Assembly (NCBI RefSeq): GCF_900168115.1
Contig: NZ_FUZC01000012.1
Span: forward strand, 1-64,000
Direction of reading: 5' to 3'
Length of the DNA stretch: 64,000 bases
DNA from: Salegentibacter salinarum
Lineage (GTDB): Bacteria; Bacteroidota; Bacteroidia; Flavobacteriales; Flavobacteriaceae
Below are positions 36,822 to 45,867 of the stretch, one piece after another. Position 1 is the first letter of the stretch. Each line of letters starts with the position of its first letter. The translations under genes were made by a program, and so were the position numbers. The notes under the pieces are model-generated. The model worked only from the letters and a program-made list of their open reading frames with translations. It was not told the DNA's origin and searched no databases.

Positions 36822-36844
36822 AATTTTACTCGATTATTAATTGT

Positions 36845-36910
36845 GCAGAGGTTTACCTCACAATGAATGTATTTCCTGAATTGCCTCGTAAACTTGTTTC
36901 GAGGTAGTTT
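36845..36910. repeat. REP-like intergenic repeat, family B copy 2 (reverse orientation)
   Basis: Read on the minus strand, it begins AACTACCTCGAAACAAGTTT and continues ACGAGGCAATTC, later ATTCATTGTGAGG. This parallels the copy after pepT at 30547 (AACTACCTCGGGGCAAGCTC, ATTCATTGAGAACC). Confidence 0.55.
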
Positions 36911-36926
36911 ATTTAACAACAATATA

Positions 36927-36955
36927 AAACCGTCCCGATATTTTCAGGACGGTTT
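36927..36955 (+). terminator. Terminator after the PUR-protein gene
   Basis: Perfect 9-bp arms AAACCGTCC (36927-36935) and GGACGGTTT (36947-36955), an 11-nt loop and a downstream T-run. Confidence 0.85.
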
Positions 36956-36985
36956 TTTTATATTTATAACCAAATAAAAATCAAC

Positions 36986-39502
36986 ATGCAAAAACTTCTA
37001 CCCTTTTTAATTTTCTTCATTTTCGTTAACTCATTTGCTCAGCAAGAAGACCTAAGTCTTGATTATTATTTACCACAAGATGTTAGCTATAATGAGGAAA
37101 TTCCTAAACCACAAGACATAATCGGTTACATTCCAGGAGAATGGCACGTAACCCACGATTTACTTTTAAACTATATGCGGGAATTAGCGCGGGTTTCTCC
37201 AAGAATTAGCATTGAGAACCGTGGAGAAACTTACGAAGGTCGTCCCCTTATTTTGCTTACTATTACTTCTGAAGAAAACCAGAATAACCTGGAAGAAATC
37301 AGGCAAAACCATCTTGCTTTAACACAGGAAAATGCTTCTTCGCTTGATACCGAAGAAATGCCTATTGTAGTAAATCAGGGTTTTTCTATACACGGAAACG
37401 AGGCCAGCGGATCTAACGCCGCACTTTTAGCCGCTTATTATCTTGCAGCGGCTGAAGGTGAAGAAATTCAGGAATTATTAGATAATACAATTATTCTTTT
37501 TGACCCTGCTTTTAACCCAGATGGATTGCAACGTTTTTCCTCCTGGGCCAATATTCACAAAAGTGAAAATATAAATCCTGATCCGCAGGATAGAGAATAC
37601 GACGAAGTTTGGCCTGGCGGAAGAACCAACCATTACTGGTTTGATATGAATCGTGACTGGCTCCCGGTACAGTTACCAGAATCTCAGGCACGCCTGGAAA
37701 CTTTTCATAAATGGTCTCCAAATATCTTAACCGATCACCACGAAATGGGTTCTAATTCCAGCTTTTTCTTTCAGCCGGGAATTCCTTCCAGAACCCACCC
37801 ACTTACACCGGATATTAACCAGGATTTAACCCGGGAGATTGGAACTTATCACGCGGCAGCTTTTGACGAGTTAGGCTCTTTTTATTATACTGAAGAAAAC
37901 TACGACGATTTTTACTACGGAAAAGGTTCTACTTTCCCCGATATTAATGGAAGTATAGGAATTCTTTTTGAACAAGGAAGTTCCCGTGGCCACGCCCAGG
38001 AAACCGATAATGGTGTACTGACCTTTCCATTTACCATAAGAAACCAATTTACAGCGGCGCTTTCTACATTGGAAGCGGCAAAAAATATGCGCGAGAAAAT
38101 CCTCAATTATCAACGCGATTTTTATAAAAATGCCCGCAATTCTGCTGAAAATGGTGCTTATGTCTTTGGTAGCGAAAAAGATGCTTCTTCAGCGTATGAA
38201 TTGGCAAAAATCCTGAAAAAACATAAAATAGACATTCATCAAATAGAAGAAGATTTTAAAACTGATGGAATTAATTTTAAAAAGAATTCTGCTTATGTAG
38301 TTCCTAAGAATCAACGTCAGCATAGACTGGTAAAAGCCATGTTTGAGCGTAGAACGGAATTTGAAGATAGTTTATTCTACGATATTTCGGCCTGGACGCT
38401 TCCATTAGCTTTCAACCTTGATTTTGCCGAAGATGTAAAGATGAACAAGGCTGGACAAAAAATAGAGAACCTGGAAAAACCGGAAATTGAAACGGTAGAA
38501 AAAAGCAACTATGCTTATGTAATGCAGTGGCACGATTTCTATTCGCCAAAAGCTTTAAATATGATTTTAGAAAAAGGTTTGCGTGCAAAAGTTGGAATGC
38601 AGCCTTTTTCTTTGGAGAACAAAGAGTATGACTACGGGACAATTTTAATTCCGGTGCAAAATCAGGAATTAGATAAAGAGGAAATGCACGAATTTCTCCA
38701 GGAAGTAGCTCAAAAATCTAATGTACAAATAGATGGCATAGGCACGGGATTAACCCAGGGAGTAAACCTTGGAAGTAATCAGTTTAGAGCATTGGAACCT
38801 GCAAAAGTGGCTTTAATTGTAGGCGAAGGGATCACTCCCTACGATGCCGGTGAGATCTGGCACCTGTTTGACCAACGCTACGATATGAAAATCACTAAAC
38901 TGGACACCCGGAATTTTTCCAGAACAGATCTAAGCGGATACACCGATATTATTCTACCAAATTCCTGGGGGAGCGCTTTAGATGATGGAGATATAGAAAA
39001 ACTAAAAGAATGGGTTCGCGATGGAGGAACTTTAATTGGTTATCGCAATGCCGCCCGCTTTTTTGAGCGCGAAGATTTTATGGACCTGGAGATCAAAAAA
39101 GATAGTTTAGTAGCCGAAGATATTAGTTTTGAAGAACAAAGAGATTTTAGAGGCGCTCAGGGAATTGGCGGTGCTATTTTTGAAGCGAATATAGACCGGT
39201 CTCATCCTGTAAACTTTGGTTACACGAATGATAAACTCCCTTTATTTAGAAATACTACAATTTTTGTTGAAGCCGATAAACAAAGTTATAATAACCCAAT
39301 TCAGTATACCGAAGAACCATTGTTAAGCGGCTATATAAGCGCAGCGAGATTAGATTCGATTGCCGGTACTGTTCCCTTTAAACATACAGGAATGGGGCGA
39401 GGAAATGTGATTTTATTTACCGATAATACAAATTTCAGGGCTTTCTGGTTCGGAACTAATAAATTATTGATGAATGCCATTTTCTTTGGTGAGGAAATGT
39501 AA
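36986..39502 (+). CDS. M14-family zinc carboxypeptidase, exported
   Basis: Secreted metallopeptidase of 838 residues. The signal peptide ends NSFAQ (about 19). Zinc ligands are H136 and E139 (SIHGNEAS) with the second histidine at 251/252 (DHHEMG), and the catalytic glutamate is E329 in FEQGSSRG. Substrate-binding features NPDG (177-180) and MNRDW (221-225) are present. The C-terminal part (about 610-838) looks like a class I glutamine-amidotransferase-like beta/alpha domain (VALIVGEGITPYDAGE), a combination common in Bacteroidota M14 proteins. It probably digests extracellular or periplasmic peptides. It is a single gene. Confidence 0.9.
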   Translation: MQKLLPFLIFFIFVNSFAQQEDLSLDYYLPQDVSYNEEIPKPQDIIGYIPGEWHVTHDLLLNYMRELARVSPRISIENRGETYEGRPLILLTITSEENQNNLEEIRQNHLALTQENASSLDTEEMPIVVNQGFSIHGNEASGSNAALLAAYYLAAAEGEEIQELLDNTIILFDPAFNPDGLQRFSSWANIHKSENINPDPQDREYDEVWPGGRTNHYWFDMNRDWLPVQLPESQARLETFHKWSPNILTDHHEMGSNSSFFFQPGIPSRTHPLTPDINQDLTREIGTYHAAAFDELGSFYYTEENYDDFYYGKGSTFPDINGSIGILFEQGSSRGHAQETDNGVLTFPFTIRNQFTAALSTLEAAKNMREKILNYQRDFYKNARNSAENGAYVFGSEKDASSAYELAKILKKHKIDIHQIEEDFKTDGINFKKNSAYVVPKNQRQHRLVKAMFERRTEFEDSLFYDISAWTLPLAFNLDFAEDVKMNKAGQKIENLEKPEIETVEKSNYAYVMQWHDFYSPKALNMILEKGLRAKVGMQPFSLENKEYDYGTILIPVQNQELDKEEMHEFLQEVAQKSNVQIDGIGTGLTQGVNLGSNQFRALEPAKVALIVGEGITPYDAGEIWHLFDQRYDMKITKLDTRNFSRTDLSGYTDIILPNSWGSALDDGDIEKLKEWVRDGGTLIGYRNAARFFEREDFMDLEIKKDSLVAEDISFEEQRDFRGAQGIGGAIFEANIDRSHPVNFGYTNDKLPLFRNTTIFVEADKQSYNNPIQYTEEPLLSGYISAARLDSIAGTVPFKHTGMGRGNVILFTDNTNFRAFWFGTNKLLMNAIFFGEEM

Positions 39503-39512
39503 ATTTCTGGCA

Positions 39513-39546
39513 GATGCACGCAACCTTTTCTGGCTGTGTGCATCTA
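39513..39546 (+). terminator. Terminator after the M14 peptidase gene
   Basis: Arms AGATGCAC (39513-39520) and GTGCATCT (39539-39546), followed by ATTTTAT. An in-frame ATG within this stem is not used as the start of the next gene. Confidence 0.65.
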
Positions 39547-39570
39547 TTTTATATAACAAATAACCAAAGG

Positions 39571-39981
39571 ATGAAAAATTTACTTTTTATAGCATTATTC
39601 GCCACATTGGCCGGCGGCTGTTCTTCAACTCCAAACAGCCCGGACCTTAATTTAGATAAAGGGGAAATTACCGGAAAATGGCAGTTAACCGAAACCCTGA
39701 GCGATCCCGGTGATGGAAGCGGTACCTGGCAACCTGTTGAAAACGGGAGAACGCTTGAATTTACTTCTAATGGTTTGGTTAAATCTTCAACCAGCTTCTG
39801 CCATGAAGAAGATATCAATGAAACCTCTTACGATAACGTTGAGAACATGATAAGTACAGATTGCGGTGAAAATACTTTTGAGCTAAAATATGAAGTGAAA
39901 GACGGCGATTTATATGTGTATCCTCATAATCCGCGATGTGCTGAAGCTTGTGGGAGTAAATATGAAAAAATAGAAGACTAA
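39571..39981 (+). CDS. Lipocalin-like lipoprotein
   Basis: Small lipoprotein of 136 residues. The lipobox is LAGGC (C17), directly after a short hydrophobic stretch. The mature part begins a small beta-barrel (GEITGKWQLTETLSDPGDGS) typical of the lipocalin-like proteins frequent in Bacteroidota. Four cysteines in the second half (SFCHEE, STDCGE, PRCAEACG) could form two disulfides in the periplasm. The ATG at 39571 is chosen because an earlier in-frame ATG (39514) lies inside the upstream terminator. The function is unknown. Confidence 0.8.
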   Translation: MKNLLFIALFATLAGGCSSTPNSPDLNLDKGEITGKWQLTETLSDPGDGSGTWQPVENGRTLEFTSNGLVKSSTSFCHEEDINETSYDNVENMISTDCGENTFELKYEVKDGDLYVYPHNPRCAEACGSKYEKIED

Positions 39982-39983
39982 TT

Positions 39984-40319
39984 TCACCCAACCCTTAAAC
40001 CGTTTTCTACTTTAAAGCCTGGGTTTAGCAGCACGATATCATTCTCTTTATCTACAGCTCCTAAAACCAAACATTCACTCATAATATTCGCGATCTGTTT
40101 CTTCGGAAAATTGACCACCGCAACAATTTGCCGGTGAAGTAAATCTTCCTTGTTGTAGCGTTTAGTGATTTGAGCCGAAGTTTTTCTTTGGCCAATTTCA
40201 GACCCAAAATCGATTAGCATCTTGTAGGCAGGATTTTTCGCTTCAGGAAAATCTGAAACTTCAGTAATAGTTCCTATTCGCATTTCTACTTTTTCAAAAT
40301 CATTCCAGGAAATCTCCAT
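39984..40319 (-). CDS. csaA: CsaA-like tRNA-binding/export-chaperone protein
   Basis: Single OB-fold tRNA-binding domain protein of 111 residues. It opens SWNDFEKVEMRIGTITEV, the typical CsaA start, with KTSAQITKRY and the C-terminal GFKVENGLRVG. CsaA forms dimers and has been linked to protein export and tRNA binding in bacteria and archaea. It is convergent with the lipoprotein gene, with 2 bp between the stops. Confidence 0.9.
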   Translation of the reverse strand: MEISWNDFEKVEMRIGTITEVSDFPEAKNPAYKMLIDFGSEIGQRKTSAQITKRYNKEDLLHRQIVAVVNFPKKQIANIMSECLVLGAVDKENDIVLLNPGFKVENGLRVG

Positions 40320-40484
40320 AATCTAATTTTTAATCCAAATTAGAAAAAAAGCGGCTATTTCGAAGTGAATTCGTAAATTACTTCGGGTGCGCCAGTGAGT
40401 AATAAATATGGAAGAATATTTTAATTCCGAAGTCAGCACCTAACATTTTAGATTTCAAATATCGAGTAAATTTATAAGAAAAAA

Positions 40485-41054
40485 ATGGCCAGAACCGCTT
40501 CAAATATGATAGAGTTGGGTACACCGGCGCCAGATTTTAATCTGGTAGATGTAATTACAAACAATAGGTATTCCCTAAAAGACGTAAGAGGTAATAAGGG
40601 CACTTTAATTATGTTTATAAGTAACCATTGCCCATTTGTGAAACATATAAATGAAGAAATAGTGAGACTGGCCGGAGATTACCGGGTGTTGGGATTTGGG
40701 TTTGCTGCTATTATGAGTAACGATGTAGAAAATTACCCCGCAGACCATCCCGATAATATGAACGAAGTCGCAAGGAGGCATCAATACTCTTTTCCTTATC
40801 TTTTCGATGAATCCCAGGAAGTTGCCAGAGCTTATAAAGCTGCCTGCACTCCCGATTTCTATCTTTTTGACAATGAATTAAAATTAATTTATCGAGGGCA
40901 GTTGGACGACTCCAGGCCCGGAAATGGAATTCCGGTAAACGGTCGGCATTTACGTGATGCAATGGATGCCATACTTTCAAATAAGAAAGTTTCCGAAAAC
41001 CAAAAACCAAGTATTGGATGTAGTATTAAATGGAAGTACAGACCTGAATCTTAA
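40485..41054 (+). CDS. Thioredoxin-fold (AhpC/TSA-like) protein
   Basis: A protein of 189 residues of the peroxiredoxin-related thioredoxin family. The active site is HCPFVKH with C49, a variant with a single cysteine at that site. Two more cysteines occur in AACTPDFYLFD and near the C-terminus (SIGCSIKWK). It has no signal peptide, so it is cytoplasmic. A redox or peroxide role is likely by fold, but its partner is unknown. It lies 143 bp upstream of the 1-Cys peroxiredoxin, on the same strand. Confidence 0.85.
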   Translation: MARTASNMIELGTPAPDFNLVDVITNNRYSLKDVRGNKGTLIMFISNHCPFVKHINEEIVRLAGDYRVLGFGFAAIMSNDVENYPADHPDNMNEVARRHQYSFPYLFDESQEVARAYKAACTPDFYLFDNELKLIYRGQLDDSRPGNGIPVNGRHLRDAMDAILSNKKVSENQKPSIGCSIKWKYRPES

Positions 41055-41197
41055 AACGCTATAAATTAAATATTTAAGCAATCTTTAAACACTATCAGTT
41101 AATTTTATCACAAAGGAAGCAAATCCTATTGGTTTAGTAGGTTATACTAAAAATTATTCTTTAATTTTATAATTCGAATCACTAAAAATATTGCATT

Positions 41198-41839
41198 ATG
41201 AGCGAATTAAAATTAGGAGACAAAGCACCAAATTTTGATGCTGAAACTTCAGAAGGAAAAATCAATTTTTACGATTATTTAGGAGATAGCTGGGGAATTT
41301 TATTTTCGCACCCTGCCGATTATACCCCGGTTTGTACTACAGAATTAGGTACCGTGGCAAAATATAAAGATGAGTTTGAAAAGCGCAATACCAAGGTTAT
41401 GGCGCTAAGTGTAGACGGAGTTGAATCTCACAAAGGCTGGATAGACGATATTAATGAAACCCAGAATACTACGGTTAATTTCCCAATTATTGCCGACGAA
41501 GATAAGAAGGTCTCTAACTTATATGGAATGATACATCCAAAAGCCGATAACACACTTACAGTGCGTTCTGTTTATGTAATTGGACCAGACAAAACCATTA
41601 AATTAATGATTACCTACCCAGCTAGCACCGGTAGAAATTTTGATGAATTACTAAGGGTAATAGATTCGCTACAACTTACCGCCTACCAGAAAGTAGCCAC
41701 ACCGGCCAACTGGAAGCACGGGGAAGATGTAGTGATAAGTCCTTCGGTTTCTAACGAAGATGCCAAAGAGATGTTCCCTAAAGGGTTTAAAGAGGTAAAA
41801 CCATACCTAAGAATGACCCCGCAACCTGATTCTAAGTAA
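41198..41839 (+). CDS. 1-Cys peroxiredoxin (Prx6 type)
   Basis: Peroxiredoxin of 213 residues that reduces hydrogen peroxide and organic peroxides. The peroxidatic cysteine is C46 in PVCTTELG, in the active-site stretch FSHPADYTPVCTTEL. It is the only cysteine of the protein, so there is no resolving cysteine. The C-terminal arm (NWKHGEDVVI and following) is the extended dimer region of Prx6 enzymes. It is a single gene or follows the thioredoxin-like gene, forming a small oxidative-stress pair. Confidence 0.94.
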   Translation: MSELKLGDKAPNFDAETSEGKINFYDYLGDSWGILFSHPADYTPVCTTELGTVAKYKDEFEKRNTKVMALSVDGVESHKGWIDDINETQNTTVNFPIIADEDKKVSNLYGMIHPKADNTLTVRSVYVIGPDKTIKLMITYPASTGRNFDELLRVIDSLQLTAYQKVATPANWKHGEDVVISPSVSNEDAKEMFPKGFKEVKPYLRMTPQPDSK

Positions 41840-41873
41840 GATTATGAAAAAAGAGTTTAAAATGTTTTCCAAT

Positions 41874-41950
41874 CCCTCATCCTGAATTCATATCAGGATG
41901 AGGATCGTTAGATATTAGAAGCTGAAATATCCCGAAGCTTCGGGACAGCC
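41874..41950. repeat. REP-like intergenic repeat, family A copy 3 (degenerate)
   Basis: It contains CTCATCCTGAATTCATATCAGGATGAGG, itself an inverted repeat, then GATATTAGAAGCTGAAA and CCCGAAGCTTCGGGA, another perfect palindrome. The opening is related to the CGTCATyCTGAAC repeat. Confidence 0.55.
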
Positions 41951-41985
41951 AGACGAAAAGCAAGACTTTTTAAACTTCCTCTGTT

Positions 41986-42034
41986 AAATATAAAGACCAC
42001 ACAGGTTTCAGAAACCTGTGTGGTCTTTATATTT
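41986..42034. terminator. Bidirectional terminator: 24-bp perfect inverted repeat with one-base centre
   Basis: Arms 41986-42009 and 42011-42034 are perfectly complementary around a single A. They contain AAAGACCACACAGGTTTC and its reverse complement. It sits between convergent genes and has T-rich ends in both directions. Confidence 0.85.
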
Positions 42035-42055
42035 TAAGGATCTGTGATTGGGCTT

Positions 42056-42988
42056 TTATTTTACCGCAACCAATTCCACATCAAAAACCAAAGCTGCATT
42101 TGGTGGAATTACACCACCGGCGCCTTGTTCTCCGTAAGCTAAATGCGACGGAATCACAAAACGGGCCTGGTCTCCCACATTTAGTAAAAGAATACCTTCA
42201 TCCCATCCGCTAATTACGTGCCCTACTCCAACCGGAAATTCCAGTGGCTGATTTCTTTTATAAGAAGAATCAAAAACGCTACCATCAGTAAGCATTCCTT
42301 TGTAATGAACAGAAACGGTTTGTCCTTTTTCAGGTTTAGCACCTTCACCTTTCTTTTCAATTTTATATCTAAGTCCGCTTTCCGTAGTTTTAAAACCCTG
42401 GGATAATTCTCCCAGCAATTCCTCTTCCCTTTTTTTAGCCGCTGTCTCTCTTTCAGCTTTAGCTCCATCAAACTGCCTAAAAGCTTCTACTGCATTAAAA
42501 TTCTGTGCACTTTCACCAGACCTTATAATCTCCAGTTTTTCAATTTTATCACCTTGCTTAATGCTATCAACCACATCCTGCCCTTCAATCACACTGCCAA
42601 AAACGGTGTGTTTTCCGTCTAACCAGGGAGTTTCGGTATGGGTAATAAAAAACTGGCTTCCGTTGGTTCCGGGACCGGCGTTTGCCATAGAAAGTTTTCC
42701 CGGGGCATCGTGTTTTAAATCGGGATGAATTTCATCCTCAAATTTATAACCGGGACCACCAACTCCTGTTCCTTGTGGATCACCACCCTGAACCATAAAA
42801 TTAGGAATCACACGGTGAAATTTAAGATCGTTGTAATAAGGTTTTCCCTGCGGAAAGGCTTCATTTTCCAGTTTACCTTCAGCAAGACCTACAAAGTTAC
42901 CCACTGTTCCGGGTGCTTTTTCGAATTCAAGCTGCACTAAAATCTGGCCTTTAGTGGTATAAAATTTTGCATATAATCCGTCGTTCAT
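42056..42988 (-). CDS. Dual-domain peptidyl-prolyl isomerase: cyclophilin-FKBP fusion
   Basis: A protein of 310 residues carrying two unrelated prolyl isomerases. Residues 5-165 are a cyclophilin ([42 protein letters not shown]). About 175-200 is a charged helical linker, and 205-310 is an FKBP domain ([44 protein letters not shown]). There is no signal peptide, so it is cytoplasmic. This cyclophilin-first order is the CFBP type of dual immunophilin reported for flavobacteria. It is a single gene with a TATCTTTG box. Confidence 0.94.
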   Translation of the reverse strand: MNDGLYAKFYTTKGQILVQLEFEKAPGTVGNFVGLAEGKLENEAFPQGKPYYNDLKFHRVIPNFMVQGGDPQGTGVGGPGYKFEDEIHPDLKHDAPGKLSMANAGPGTNGSQFFITHTETPWLDGKHTVFGSVIEGQDVVDSIKQGDKIEKLEIIRSGESAQNFNAVEAFRQFDGAKAERETAAKKREEELLGELSQGFKTTESGLRYKIEKKGEGAKPEKGQTVSVHYKGMLTDGSVFDSSYKRNQPLEFPVGVGHVISGWDEGILLLNVGDQARFVIPSHLAYGEQGAGGVIPPNAALVFDVELVAVK

Positions 42989-43008
42989 TTTCTTATATTT
43001 TTAAGGTG

Positions 43009-43016
43009 CAAAGATA
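43009..43016 (-). promoter_or_regulatory. TAnnTTTG -7 box for the fused PPIase gene
   Basis: TATCTTTG on the minus strand, 20 bp before the ATG at 42988. Confidence 0.6.
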
Positions 43017-43035
43017 TCTATTTTTACAGAATGGA

Positions 43036-44664
43036 TTAATATACTTTTTCACCATTTACGTATGTTTCTAAAACTTTAATTTCAGGAATTTCTGAAGCAT
43101 CTACTTCCATAATATCTTTATCAAGAATTATAAAATCGGCAAATTTCCCTGCTTCGATACTTCCTTTTTCATCCTCTTCAAAATTAGCGTAAGCCGCCCA
43201 AATGGTCATTCCTTTTAAAGTTTCTTCGCGGGATAAAGCCTGATCCATCATAAAACCATCTTCAGGAAAATTATCGGTGTCCTGTCTTGCAACAGCCGCG
43301 TAGAAAGTTAAAAAAGGACTCACTTCTTCTACCGGGAAATCGGTTCCAAGGGCAACAATCCCAGCTTGGTCCAGTAATTTTTTAAATGCATAAGCTCCCT
43401 GCATTCTTTCTTCACCTAAACGATCTTCTGCCCAGTACATATCGCTGGTAGCATGTGTAGGCTGAATTGAAGGAATAATATTTTTACTGAAATATTTAAA
43501 ATCTGAAGTATCAATTACCTGGGCATGTTCTACTCTCCAGCGGCGATCTCCCCCATCTTTTAAAAGTTCATCGTAAGTTTTTAAAACAAGATAATTAGCA
43601 GAATCTCCAATTGCGTGGGTATTTAACTGAAACTTTGAAGCAGCCAGGCGTTCGGCAGTTTCTTTAAAATCTTCAACCGGGGAAAGCAATGCGCCATAAT
43701 GCCCGGCACGATCGCTGTATTCCTCTTTCAAAGCCGCTCCCCTGGACCCAAGGGCGCCATCTCCATAAAATTTAACTGACCGTACATTTAATCTTTCGGT
43801 TTTAATCGGGTCTTTATCCAGATAATAATCAAGGTTTTCTTCGGTATTACTAATCATCGCATATAACCTTATTTTTAGACTTTTCTCTTTATGAAGTCTG
43901 TCCATAAGCTCTATGGTTGCTCTATCAATTCCGGCATCTACTACTGTGGTAAGCCCGTATTCAAAAGAAATTTTCTGGGCATCTAGCAGGGCGTTTACCT
44001 GCTCCTGAGTAGAAGGTTCAGGTTGAGCATTGGTAATTAGACTCATAGGATTATCTACAATAATACCGGTAAGCTTCCCGTCTTTTTGTTCTATATCCCC
44101 ACCGTCAAAAGGAGTTTCAGTAGTAATTCCCGCTTTATCTAACGCTGCCTGATTGGCTAAAAGTGCGTGACCGTCTATACGCGTAACGGCAATTGGAGTA
44201 TCGGGAAATAATTCATCTAAGGTATCTTTGGTGGGAAATTCTTTATTTTCCCAATCATTTTGGTCCCATCCTCTACCGGTTACAAATTCTACGTCACGTC
44301 TATTCTGAAAATCAACAATTCGCTGCACAACCTCATCAAAACTTTTAGTGCCGGTAAGGTCTACCCGTTGTTGCTGTAACCCCAAGCGGTAAAAGTGAGC
44401 GTGCCCGTCTATAAAACCGGGAAATACACTTTTGCCACCTGCGTCAAGCTTTTCAGCTATATCATATTTTTCCTCAAGCGCTTCAGCTGAGCCTATTTCC
44501 AGAAATTTACCGTCTTTAGCTACAAAAGCTTCAGCAGAACTAAAGTTATCGTCCACAGTATAAATTTCAGCATTAAAAACTAGAAGGTCGGCTTTCTCTT
44601 TATCTATAGAATTACAGGAAATAAGCATCAGGCTGAATAGCCCAAGAAGTAATATTTTTTTCAT
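43036..44664 (-). CDS. Amidohydrolase (YtcJ-like), lipoprotein
   Basis: Metal-dependent amidohydrolase of 542 residues. It is exported and lipidated (lipobox LMLISC, C17). The metal-binding start of the barrel is GFIDGHAHF (H88, H90). The later histidines are in NTHAIGD and VEHAQVID, and the terminal aspartate is in LGTDFPVE. The ATG at 44664 is preferred to a TTG three codons earlier. The family is broad (YtcJ/NfdA-like) and the substrate unknown. Being periplasmic or surface-anchored, it may act on environmental amides. Confidence 0.9.
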   Translation of the reverse strand: MKKILLLGLFSLMLISCNSIDKEKADLLVFNAEIYTVDDNFSSAEAFVAKDGKFLEIGSAEALEEKYDIAEKLDAGGKSVFPGFIDGHAHFYRLGLQQQRVDLTGTKSFDEVVQRIVDFQNRRDVEFVTGRGWDQNDWENKEFPTKDTLDELFPDTPIAVTRIDGHALLANQAALDKAGITTETPFDGGDIEQKDGKLTGIIVDNPMSLITNAQPEPSTQEQVNALLDAQKISFEYGLTTVVDAGIDRATIELMDRLHKEKSLKIRLYAMISNTEENLDYYLDKDPIKTERLNVRSVKFYGDGALGSRGAALKEEYSDRAGHYGALLSPVEDFKETAERLAASKFQLNTHAIGDSANYLVLKTYDELLKDGGDRRWRVEHAQVIDTSDFKYFSKNIIPSIQPTHATSDMYWAEDRLGEERMQGAYAFKKLLDQAGIVALGTDFPVEEVSPFLTFYAAVARQDTDNFPEDGFMMDQALSREETLKGMTIWAAYANFEEDEKGSIEAGKFADFIILDKDIMEVDASEIPEIKVLETYVNGEKVY

Positions 44665-44690
44665 TGTTCTCAATTTTCGTATAAAAATAA

Positions 44691-44717
44691 AAAATGCGCC
44701 CGTTAAAGGCGCATTTT
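44691..44717 (-). terminator. Terminator after the PiT-like permease gene
   Basis: Perfect 10-bp arms AAAATGCGCC (44691-44700) and GGCGCATTTT (44708-44717), with a 7-nt loop and a T-run on the minus strand. Confidence 0.85.
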
Positions 44718-44739
44718 ATGAGTTTTATTTAATTAATGC

Positions 44740-45867
44740 TTAAAAAATAGCATTGATAATTTGATCGCGAATACTTTTATTTGCTGCTGCAGCAAGTGCA
44801 ACAGAAACGAATAAACCAATCATCGCGTAAGAGAAATCTTTAAAGATCATCTTACCGGCTTTCTTACGGTGTTTTTTACCTTTTTTAGTTCTTGCCAAAC
44901 TGATCGCGATTTCTCTACCACCAATAATTCCGAGGAAAACCCAGGTTGTACTCATTGGTACGGTACTTATAAATAGTTTGTAAATAAGCAGGATTACATA
45001 GGTTAAATCTACTAAGGTTGCCGCACGAATATCAGAAATCCTTGATTTTTCACTTACAACTTCCTGAATTTTATCTCCTCTTAAGTAGAATAATAGTCCA
45101 AGACCACCAAAGATAGTAAGGGCAAATACTATAAACTGAAAAGTATCCAGACTCCTTGGAAGGAATACCGCTATATTAGCACCATCCTGCATAACCCAAA
45201 CTCCCCACAGGGTACCACTTACAATCCATTGAACTATCGTCCAACTGTGATTGAATTTCCTGCTTTTAAAATATTTTTTTATAAAATTATAGGAAAGATA
45301 CCATACCAAAAATGATAGTATGAAAGCCATAATATAACCCGTCCAACTTTTCCAAACTACTGAGGTAATCCCTGAAGTATCGGCACTAAACACACTTAAA
45401 ATAAGGAATGTTGTAGAAACAGGCATTTTAAGCCTGGTGAGGATTAATAGTACCAAAGGCGCTATAATTTGAAAGAAACTGAAAGATTCAGGATGCGGAT
45501 AAGGTGAGGTCCCATCGGGTTTCAGCAAACGCTGAAAGGTCACATCTCCATCAAAATAAAACCAACTGAAACTTACTACTCCCAAAAAGATGGTACCTAC
45601 GTAGAGCCATAGAATCCACCAACGTTTGGCTTTATTACTTTCAATAAAAGTTCCTAAAGACTGGATACTATCATTAGCTACCGTTGCATAGGCAGCAAAG
45701 AAAAAACCGAGCCACATCGCAGCAGTTTTGTTACCGGTAAAAATTCCGGCCATGATAATACCAACAATAACAATTGCAAGGAATGCCTTCTCCTGAACCA
45801 TAAAGTCCAGAATATTCAAATAGGGACGGGACCGGTCACTCCTTTTAAACTTTTTGCCTTTTGCCAT
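44740..45867 (-). CDS. Divergent PiT-type (inorganic phosphate transporter-like) membrane protein
   Basis: Integral membrane protein of 375 residues with about nine to ten helices and a basic, lysine-rich N-terminus. It shows the two-fold repeat of PiT permeases in weakened form. ANDSIQSLG (64-72) and DGANIAVFLP (228-237) stand for the duplicated GANDVANA motif, and PVSTTF (149-154) and VPMSTTW (303-309) for the duplicated PVSTTH motif. The second half keeps a lysine-rich loop (KKGKKHRKKAGK). It may carry phosphate or another anion, but the key residues differ enough that the substrate is open. It is a single gene with its own terminator. Confidence 0.7.
   Translation of the reverse strand: MAKGKKFKRSDRSRPYLNILDFMVQEKAFLAIVIVGIIMAGIFTGNKTAAMWLGFFFAAYATVANDSIQSLGTFIESNKAKRWWILWLYVGTIFLGVVSFSWFYFDGDVTFQRLLKPDGTSPYPHPESFSFFQIIAPLVLLILTRLKMPVSTTFLILSVFSADTSGITSVVWKSWTGYIMAFILSFLVWYLSYNFIKKYFKSRKFNHSWTIVQWIVSGTLWGVWVMQDGANIAVFLPRSLDTFQFIVFALTIFGGLGLLFYLRGDKIQEVVSEKSRISDIRAATLVDLTYVILLIYKLFISTVPMSTTWVFLGIIGGREIAISLARTKKGKKHRKKAGKMIFKDFSYAMIGLFVSVALAAAANKSIRDQIINAIF

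Noticed and set aside
39514-39570. Earlier start for the lipocalin-like lipoprotein
   Set aside because: This ATG lies inside the terminator stem of the M14 gene, and the extension would bury the signal peptide.
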